Below are positions 58,388-64,000 of a stretch of 64,000 nucleotides of DNA, piece by piece (position 1 is the stretch's first letter; every line of letters begins with the position of its first letter). The notes below the pieces were generated by a model. The model was not told the DNA's origin, searched no databases, and saw only the letters and a program-made list of their open reading frames with translations. The stretch comes from an uncultured Pseudomonas sp. (GTDB lineage Bacteria > Pseudomonadota > Gammaproteobacteria > Pseudomonadales > Pseudomonadaceae), in NCBI RefSeq assembly GCF_946886105.1, contig NZ_CAMPHV010000009.1, forward strand, positions 62,001-126,000, in the 5' to 3' direction. The position numbers were made by a program, and so were the translations under genes.

Positions 58388-59572
58388 GTGTCCGCGACAG
58401 ACGTCATCATCATTGGGGCCGGCGCGGCAGGCCTGATGTGCGCCCTGACCGCCGCCGGGCGCGGGCGCCGGGTATTGCTGCTGGACCACGCCAACAAGGC
58501 CGGCAAGAAGATCCTGATGTCCGGCGGCGGGCGTTGCAACTTCACCAATATGTACTGCGAGCCGGGCAACTTTCTTTCGGAGAATCCGCACTTCTGCAAA
58601 TCCGCCCTGGCGCGCTACACCCAGTGGGACTTTATCGGCCTGGTCGGCAAGCACGGCGTGCCCTACCACGAGAAAAAACTCGGCCAGCTGTTCTGCGATA
58701 ACAAGGCCAGCGACATCCTCGAGATGCTCCTGAGCGAATGCGCGCAGGCAGGCGTCGAGCTGCGTCTGGACACCTCGGTCACGCAGATCGACAAGCTGGA
58801 GAGCGGTTACCGCTTGCAGAGCAGCATGGGCACGCTGAGCTGCGAATCCCTGGTGATTGCCACCGGCGGCCTGTCGATCCCGACCCTGGGCGCGAGCGGC
58901 TTCGGCTATCAGGTGGCGCAGCAGTTCGGCCACACCCTGCTGCCGACCCGCGCCGGCCTGGTGCCATTCAGCATCACCGACCCGCAATTGAAGGCGCTGT
59001 GCAGCGAGCTGTCCGGCACCTCGGTGGAAGACTGCCTGGTGAGCTGCAACGGCCAGAGCTTTCGCGAGAACATCCTGTTCACCCACCGCGGCCTGAGCGG
59101 GCCGGCGATTCTGCAGATTTCCTCGTTCTGGCGACCGGGCGACGTCGTGCATATCGATCTGCTGCCGCATATCGACCTGCCCGAATGGCTGGCGCAGCAG
59201 CAAAGCGAGCGGCCTAACAGCGAATTGAAAACCCTGCTCGCCGAGCTGTTCACCAAGAAGATGGCCGGGCTGCTGGCCGACAACTGGTTCGCCTCCAAAC
59301 CGATGAAGCAGTACACCCCCGGCGAACTCAAGGCGGTCGCCGACAAGCTCGCCGACTGGCAGCTGGTGCCGGCCGGCACCGAGGGCTACCGCACCGCCGA
59401 AGTCACCCTGGGCGGCGTGGACACCCGCGAGGTGTCGTCGAAAACCCTGGAGTCGCTGAAAAGCCCCGGATTGTACTTCGTCGGCGAGGTGCTGGATGTC
59501 ACCGGCCACCTCGGCGGCTTCAACTTCCAATGGGCCTGGGCCTCGGGCTATGCGGCGGCGCAGTTCGTTTAG
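58388..59572 (+). CDS. NAD(P)/FAD-dependent flavoprotein (HI0933/BaiN-like)
   Basis: A 394-residue flavoprotein of the HI0933/YhiN family. FAD-binding VIIIGAGAAGLMCALTAAGRG at the start, then KILMSGGGRCNFTN near residue 42-55, ATGGLSIPTLGASGFGY near 155, and C-terminal GLYFVGEVLDVTGHLGGFNFQWAWASG are all diagnostic. The reaction is unassigned in most members. Its GTG start at 58388 is preceded by GAGGAG. Confidence 0.9.
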   Translation: MSATDVIIIGAGAAGLMCALTAAGRGRRVLLLDHANKAGKKILMSGGGRCNFTNMYCEPGNFLSENPHFCKSALARYTQWDFIGLVGKHGVPYHEKKLGQLFCDNKASDILEMLLSECAQAGVELRLDTSVTQIDKLESGYRLQSSMGTLSCESLVIATGGLSIPTLGASGFGYQVAQQFGHTLLPTRAGLVPFSITDPQLKALCSELSGTSVEDCLVSCNGQSFRENILFTHRGLSGPAILQISSFWRPGDVVHIDLLPHIDLPEWLAQQQSERPNSELKTLLAELFTKKMAGLLADNWFASKPMKQYTPGELKAVADKLADWQLVPAGTEGYRTAEVTLGGVDTREVSSKTLESLKSPGLYFVGEVLDVTGHLGGFNFQWAWASGYAAAQFV

Positions 59573-59588
59573 CCGACTCAGTTCAAAG

Positions 59589-59672
59589 GTAGCCCGGATA
59601 AGCCGCAGAACGCGGCGCAATCCGGGGAATCGCAGCGCCATCCAAACCGCTCCCGGATTTCATCCGGGCTAC
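59589..59672. repeat. GTAGCCCGG-type palindromic repeat
   Basis: 84 bp. The left arm GTAGCCCGGAT and right arm ATCCGGGCTAC are perfect complements, and the inner GCAATCCGGGG / TCCCGGATTTC are degenerate. Lies between the convergent flavoprotein and DJ-1 genes. Confidence 0.8.
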
Positions 59673-59679
59673 GAGACTG

Positions 59680-60543
59680 TTACTGCGCCAATAGCTCGAT
59701 AAAGCGCTGGGCGAAGCCATGTACATCGCCCGGCCAGCGCGCGGAGATGTAGTTGCCGTCGCGCACCACCCAGGCCGGGCGGCTGTCGCTCGGGCTGTCA
59801 CGGTGCAGGCCGCTGGTCTTGCGCAGGCGATCGGCGGCATCTTGCGGCACATCGAGAAAATCCTCGGGGCGGGCCAAAGCGCGAGTGACCTCGGCCTGTA
59901 CGCCCATATGGCCGCTCGGTTCGCCCGGGGCCTCCAGATAGGTGCGGTAGTAATCAGCATCCCAGAAGCGCGCAAAGAAGCGGGTCAAATCCCAGGCGCT
60001 TTTTTCCATGGCCCAGGTCAGCGCCGTGGTCTTGCGCCCATAGAGCGCAGAGCGGCCAGCCGTTCCCGGGCTGCGCGCCGCCAGCAGCACGCCATGGCAA
60101 ATCGCGGCAACCGGCTTGCCGCTGCTAAAGAAAGCACCGACAAAAGCCTGCAATACCTGGCTCTCCAGGTAGCCGCGCATACCCCGCGCCCAGTGCCCGC
60201 CGGGCAGTAGCAGGCCGTCGAAATCAGCCACATCGAGTTGCTCGTAACGCAGCGGCTGGTGGAACTCGGCGTCGGCCAGCATCAGCCCATAAGCTTCGCG
60301 GGCGCCGCGCCGGGCCCGTAGCAGCAGGCCGATCAACTTGAGCCGACGCGCACCCGGTAACCAACCCCAGGGGTCGAGTCCCTCGCCGCTAAGCATCAGC
60401 GGGTCGCCCTCGGCAGGCCGCCCATCCGGGGTGGCGAAGCGCACCCGATGCCCGGCGGCGCGCAACAGCTGCCAGCTGATAGCCACTTCGCTCGGGTCGA
60501 AGTCACGGTTCGGTAGCGGGATCAGCACGGTTTTGCTGGGCAT
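59680..60543 (-). CDS. DJ-1/PfpI family protein
   Basis: A 287-residue class I glutamine-amidotransferase-like protein. KTVLIPLPNRDFDPSEVAISWQLLRAAGH leads the fold, and the nucleophile-elbow Cys is in GKPVAAICHGV near residue 148. This large subtype has an insertion between about 60 and 110 and is annotated in many bacteria as a DJ-1/PfpI or protease-like protein. Substrate unknown, though relatives act as glyoxalases or chaperones. The ATG at 60543 is used instead of the longer frame. Confidence 0.85.
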   Translation of the reverse strand: MPSKTVLIPLPNRDFDPSEVAISWQLLRAAGHRVRFATPDGRPAEGDPLMLSGEGLDPWGWLPGARRLKLIGLLLRARRGAREAYGLMLADAEFHQPLRYEQLDVADFDGLLLPGGHWARGMRGYLESQVLQAFVGAFFSSGKPVAAICHGVLLAARSPGTAGRSALYGRKTTALTWAMEKSAWDLTRFFARFWDADYYRTYLEAPGEPSGHMGVQAEVTRALARPEDFLDVPQDAADRLRKTSGLHRDSPSDSRPAWVVRDGNYISARWPGDVHGFAQRFIELLAQ

Positions 60544-60810
60544 GGTGTAAGTACTCGGAGGACCAAGCCCCAGCTTAGCCGGCCCGCATAAGCCCAGGCG
60601 AGTGGCTCTGCGGGCCAAGGTAGCGACCGCCGAGCCCCGACCGGGCTGCTTGGATTGATATGGTTTTGGCCGTGGCTTCATTAGCGGCCTGGATAACGTG
60701 CAATTGAACGAAGCGAGCCTCAGCTGTCTGCTACAAAGCAATATCAGACGATGGCATTTCCACTCCGCGCCTATCCGCACCTATCTAGCAGTACAAGGAC
60801 CGTCTTTCGT

Positions 60811-62679
60811 ATGACCCTGGACCAAGGCTTTATCTTCGCCATTCTGGCCGCCACTGTGGTGTTGTTCATCTGGGGCCGCTGGCGCCACGACGTAGTCGCC
60901 CTCGGCGCCTTGCTCGGCTGCGTACTGGCCGGGCTGGTGCCGGACGAGGAGGCCTTTGCCGGCTTCGGCCACCCTGCGGTGATTACCGTGGCCTGCGTAC
61001 TGGTGCTCAGCCATGGCCTGCGCATCACCGGCGCGGTGAACGCACTGGCCCGGCGCCTGCTGCCGCAAAAGCCCGGGCCGATGCTGGCGATTGCCGCGCT
61101 GACCGGCCTCGGCGCGCTGCTTTCTGCTTTTATGAACAACGTCGGTGCCCTCGCCCTGCTGATGCCGGTAGCGCTGCAAATCGCCGATAAACAAGGCATA
61201 CCGGCCGGACGGGTGCTGATGCCGCTGGCCTTCGGCACCATTCTCGGCGGCATGACCACCCTGATCGGCACGCCGCCCAACCTGATCGTTTCGAGCTTCC
61301 GCGCGCAGAGTGGCAGCGGGCCCTTCGCCATGTTCGATTTCAGCCCGGTCGGCGTTGCGGTGGCGCTGGCCGGTGTGGCGTTTATCGCCCTGCTCGGCTG
61401 GCGCCTGGTGCCCAAACGCACGGTGAGCAACGCCGCCAGCTTCGACACCGGCACCTACCTCACCGAAGCCCGGGTCAGGAAAGACGCCAAGGTGGTCGGT
61501 AAAACCCTGCGCGAAGTCGAGGCCTTGCTCGATGAGGCCGATGCCCAGGTGATCGGCATGGTGCGCAATAAATTTCGAATTTCCGCGCCCGACCCGCGCC
61601 GCGTGCTGCAGGCCAACGACATTTTGCTGCTCGAAGCGGAGCCGGAGTCGCTCGGCGAGGTATTGGCCAACCTGGGCCTGAAATTGGCCGCCGACCTACC
61701 GCCGCCGAGCGAAGCGCAGCGCGAACAACGGGACAGCGACCCGCCGACCATCGCCGTGGCGGTCGGCGACATCGAGTCGGCCGGCGCGGGCAAGAACGGC
61801 GAGAAGAAGGACGCGGAAGCGGAGCCCAGCGTGCTGCAAGAATTGCTGGCATTACCGGAATCTCACCTGGTCGGCCGCAGCGTCAGCGATGCGCGGGTGC
61901 GCAGCCGCTATGCGATCAACTTGCTGGCGATCTCGCGCCAGGGTCACCGCTCGCTCAAGCGCCTGCGCTCGACCGCGATTCAGCCGGGCGACGTGTTGCT
62001 GCTGCAAGGCGCGGCGGACGATATCGCCGAGTTCGCCAGCGAATTCGCCTGTGTGCCCCTGGCCGACCGTGCGATCACCATACCCGACCCGCGTCAGGCG
62101 AGCATCGCCTTCGGTGTGATGCTGCTGGCGGTTCTCGCCGCCGCGTTCGGCCTGCTCTCGGCAGCCGTGGCGTTTTCGCTCGGGGTGCTGGTGTACATGC
62201 TGATGCGCGTGGTGCCGCTGCGCTCGGTCTACGAGGCGATCGACTGGCCGGTGATCGTCCTGCTCGGCGCGCTGATTCCCGTGGCCGGCGCCATGTCCAG
62301 CACGGGCGCGGCCGATCTGCTGGCGCGGCTACTGCTGGAGAACGTCGCCCAGGGCAACCCGGTGGTCGTGCTCGCCCTGCTGATGGTGGTGACCATGACG
62401 CTTTCCGACTTTATGAACAACGCCGCCACCGCAGCGGTGATGTGCCCAATCGCGTTGAGCGCGGCGAGCCAGCTCGGAGTCAGCCAGGATACGCTGCTGA
62501 TGGCCGTGGCGATCGGCGCGTCCTGCTCGTTCCTCACCCCCATCGGCCACCAGAACAACACCCTGATCCTGACCCCGGGCGGCTTCCGCTTCGGCGACTA
62601 CTGGCGCCTGGGTCTGCCCCTGGAGATTCTCGTGGTGGCGGTCGGAGTGCCGCTGTTGCTGCTGGTCTGGCCGCTGTAG
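60811..62679 (+). CDS. SLC13-family permease with two RCK_C (TrkA-C) domains
   Basis: A 622-residue membrane transporter. N-terminal helices to about residue 225 hold AFMNNVGALALLMPVALQI and LIGTPPNLI. A cytoplasmic insert with two TrkA-C domains (about 230-310 and 355-430), divided by an acidic linker, follows. A second membrane half repeats FMNNAATAAVMCPIALS near residue 533. Such proteins transport anions such as sulfate, though specificity is unknown. The ATG at 60811 lies 20 codons into a longer frame. The stop TAG is part of the following repeat. Confidence 0.88.
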   Translation: MTLDQGFIFAILAATVVLFIWGRWRHDVVALGALLGCVLAGLVPDEEAFAGFGHPAVITVACVLVLSHGLRITGAVNALARRLLPQKPGPMLAIAALTGLGALLSAFMNNVGALALLMPVALQIADKQGIPAGRVLMPLAFGTILGGMTTLIGTPPNLIVSSFRAQSGSGPFAMFDFSPVGVAVALAGVAFIALLGWRLVPKRTVSNAASFDTGTYLTEARVRKDAKVVGKTLREVEALLDEADAQVIGMVRNKFRISAPDPRRVLQANDILLLEAEPESLGEVLANLGLKLAADLPPPSEAQREQRDSDPPTIAVAVGDIESAGAGKNGEKKDAEAEPSVLQELLALPESHLVGRSVSDARVRSRYAINLLAISRQGHRSLKRLRSTAIQPGDVLLLQGAADDIAEFASEFACVPLADRAITIPDPRQASIAFGVMLLAVLAAAFGLLSAAVAFSLGVLVYMLMRVVPLRSVYEAIDWPVIVLLGALIPVAGAMSSTGAADLLARLLLENVAQGNPVVVLALLMVVTMTLSDFMNNAATAAVMCPIALSAASQLGVSQDTLLMAVAIGASCSFLTPIGHQNNTLILTPGGFRFGDYWRLGLPLEILVVAVGVPLLLLVWPL

Positions 62680-62743
62680 CCCGGATGCAATCCGGAGCAC
62701 CGGTGGTTGCCTTGCGCGACTCCCCGGATTGCATCCGGGCTAT
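62676..62743. repeat. GTAGCCCGG-type palindromic repeat overlapping a stop codon
   Basis: 68 bp. The left arm GTAGCCCGGATGCAATCCGG is mirrored by TCCCCGGATTGCATCCGGGC on the right. The TAG at 62677-62679 inside the first GTAG is the stop codon of the SLC13 gene. Confidence 0.85.
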
Positions 62744-62755
62744 AAGAGCACGTTA

Positions 62756-62831
62756 GTAGGGCGGATATGGCGCAGCCTTGTCCGCCGCGGGCATCCGGAT
62801 GGCGGACAAGCCTTCGGCATGTCCACCCTAC
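62756..62831. repeat. GTAGGGTGG-type palindromic repeat
   Basis: 76 bp beginning GTAGGGCGGAT and ending TCCACCCTAC, with an internal GTCCGCC / GGCGGAC pair. Same family as 46221-46303. Adjacent to the preceding repeat, as in the betB-betA gap. Confidence 0.75.
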
Positions 62832-62889
62832 GCGGCCGTAGACCTTGCACATGAACGTAGGATCTACCGAACGATCCACGACTATGGCG

Positions 62890-63648
62890 TCACTCAGGCA
62901 GCGGCGCGCCAGGTAGCCACTTGTGATAGATGGCCTCGAAGCGCCCATCCGCTTTCATCTGATCGAGGGCGCTTTGCCATTGCTCGATCAACAGATCATC
63001 AGTGTCCCGCGAGAAGGCGATATAGGCCTGGGTGCTCATAAAGGTGTACAGCGGCTCGACATCCGCCGGTTTCAGTTCGGCCAGGGCGAGCAAGCTGGCG
63101 AGCGTGACGTTATCCGCCACCACCAGCGGCACGCGTTTATAGCGCAGCATATTCATCATCTGTTTGGGGCCGAGCACCCCATAGAGATTGGGCATGCCCT
63201 GGGCTTCCAGGGTTTGGAAGCTGTACCACTGGCGCGGCGCGGCGATGATGCCGGCCTTCTTCGCGTCGTCCAGGCTGGCGATGCTCAGCCCGGAGTCCTT
63301 GAGCGCATAGAGACTGGTCACCGCGACTATGATCGGGCCAACCCATTTGAACAGCTGCTCGCGCTCTGCCGTACGCATGGTGACGAACAAACCGGTGTCG
63401 GCCTGCGTCTGCACCGCGTGATAACCCCGGGTCCAGGGCACCACCTCGATCTCCGCCCGTTGCCCGGTGCGCCGCAATATCTCCTGGACCACTTCGACAC
63501 CCAGCCCGGTCGGGCGACCATCGCGGGTGAAGTTCAGCGGCGGGTACTCCTCGGTGTAGAGCTTGAGCGCCTGCGCCGGCGATACCGCGAGCAGGCAGAT
63601 GATGTAGAGCGCCAAGCACAACGACCGGCGATAGGGGGTAAACAGCAT
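62890..63648 (-). CDS. periplasmic substrate-binding protein (SBP_bac_3 type)
   Basis: A 252-residue periplasmic binding protein with a signal peptide of about 28 residues (SPAQA cleavage). The mature protein opens LKLYTEEYPPLNFTRDGRPTGLGVEVVQEILRRTG and contains VPWTRGYHAVQTQADTGLFVTMRTAERE. Orphan here, without permease genes. The ATG at 63648 with AGGA eight bases upstream is preferred over one ten codons earlier. Confidence 0.82.
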   Translation of the reverse strand: MLFTPYRRSLCLALYIICLLAVSPAQALKLYTEEYPPLNFTRDGRPTGLGVEVVQEILRRTGQRAEIEVVPWTRGYHAVQTQADTGLFVTMRTAEREQLFKWVGPIIVAVTSLYALKDSGLSIASLDDAKKAGIIAAPRQWYSFQTLEAQGMPNLYGVLGPKQMMNMLRYKRVPLVVADNVTLASLLALAELKPADVEPLYTFMSTQAYIAFSRDTDDLLIEQWQSALDQMKADGRFEAIYHKWLPGAPLPE

Positions 63649-63777
63649 GGCAAACGTCCTGAAAAGGGAACGGTCCATGCTTGAGAGTAAGCAGCCAGGT
63701 GCGGTGAAACAACCGCACTTTTGTCTAACCGCATCGCTATCGGCTTGCTGTCGAGCGGGCTGTCGACGATAACGCCG

Positions 63778-64000
63778 CTATAACCGCTCGATCAGGCTGG
63801 CCGCCGGCTGGTGAGGCAGGCCATGGGCCTCGGCCACGCTGGCACAGGCGATCACGCCTTGGGTCACGTTGAGGCCGTTGCGCAGGTGCGCATCTTCTTC
63901 CAGCGCACGGCGCACGCCTTTTTCCGCCAGCGCGATGACGAACGGCAGGGTCGCGTTGTTCAACGCCAGGGTCGAGGTGCGCGCCACCGCGCCGGGCATA
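63778..64000 (-). CDS. ald: alanine dehydrogenase, C-terminal end
   Basis: Only the last 74 codons are in the window. The residues [41 protein letters not shown] are characteristic of the C-terminal segment of L-alanine dehydrogenase, which interconverts alanine and pyruvate with NAD. The rest, including the nucleotide-binding domain, lies beyond the right edge. The gene is on the minus strand, upstream of the preceding binding protein. Confidence 0.88.
   Translation of the reverse strand, partial: MPGAVARTSTLALNNATLPFVIALAEKGVRRALEEDAHLRNGLNVTQGVIACASVAEAHGLPHQPAASLIERL

Noticed and set aside
57499..58599. The long 366-codon form of the binding protein at 57.5 kb
   Set aside because: The first 120 codons overlap the divergent flavoprotein gene and lack homology. 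A signal peptide begins cleanly at the ATG at 58239.

Overview
This is 64 kb of a GC-rich chromosome that reads as Pseudomonas. The evidence is gene content and order. The block from a thermonuclease gene and rpmE through priA, argS, hslVU, the medium-chain PHA cluster, ubiE-ubiJ-ubiB, hisIE and tatABC to rsmE has, from memory, the same order as P. aeruginosa PAO1 around PA5048-PA5071. No rRNA or tRNA gene, CRISPR array, prophage or full insertion sequence was seen. The species is not determined. The intergenic repeat families recall the P. stutzeri/mendocina/alcaligenes side of the genus, which is only an impression.

Layout. (1) 1-21.5 kb is housekeeping: ribosomal protein L31, replication restart, Arg-tRNA synthetase, the HslVU protease behind a heat-shock-type promoter, a complete class II PHA cluster (phaC1-phaZ-phaC2-phaD facing phaI-phaF), ubiquinone, histidine and Tat genes, and rsmE. 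A short MITE-like remnant lies directly after the rsmE stop codon, where the PAO1-like order ends. (2) 21.6-32.3 kb handles choline and glycine betaine: the regulator gbdR, serine deaminase sdaB, a DMT exporter, and one ABC ATPase/permease pair (choV, choW) with three substrate-binding proteins. (3) 32.4-43.8 kb is accessory: DUF1203, ExoD, an SDR dehydrogenase, a frameshifted PfkB sugar kinase, a GH65 phosphorylase-type enzyme, an unusual SPW/VKOR membrane protein, a GNAT enzyme, a lipoprotein, LysE and an EEP-family protein. The LysE gene is preceded by what looks like a GacA-controlled Rsm-type small RNA. (4) 43.8-48.1 kb is betI-betB-betA with two clear BetI operators. (5) 48.2-52.1 kb is a D-arginine catabolic locus (binding protein, dauR, dauA, dauB) bounded by two near-identical palindromes. 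(6) 52.4-64 kb holds dbpA, a diguanylate cyclase, small membrane proteins, a GST gene whose 3' end is rewritten by a 140-bp MITE, a flavoprotein, a DJ-1 protein, an SLC13/RCK transporter, two periplasmic binding proteins and the C-terminal end of alanine dehydrogenase.

The genes fit together around carbon and nitrogen storage and osmolytes. Choline is imported (ChoXWV), oxidised to betaine (BetBA), demethylated by enzymes outside this window and passed through serine to pyruvate (SdaB). PHA is made and degraded by the pha genes. D-arginine enters through DauAB.

Most notable findings: the unannotated Rsm-like sRNA with four GGA-loop hairpins; the MITE insertion in the GST gene, where removing the element restores a plausible older reading frame; predicted PhaD, DauR and BetI operators; the SPW-VKOR-SPW protein lacking the VKOR loop cysteines; and the single-base frameshift in the PfkB kinase. 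Start codons were reassigned wherever ribosome-binding sites and family lengths disagreed with the longest frame.
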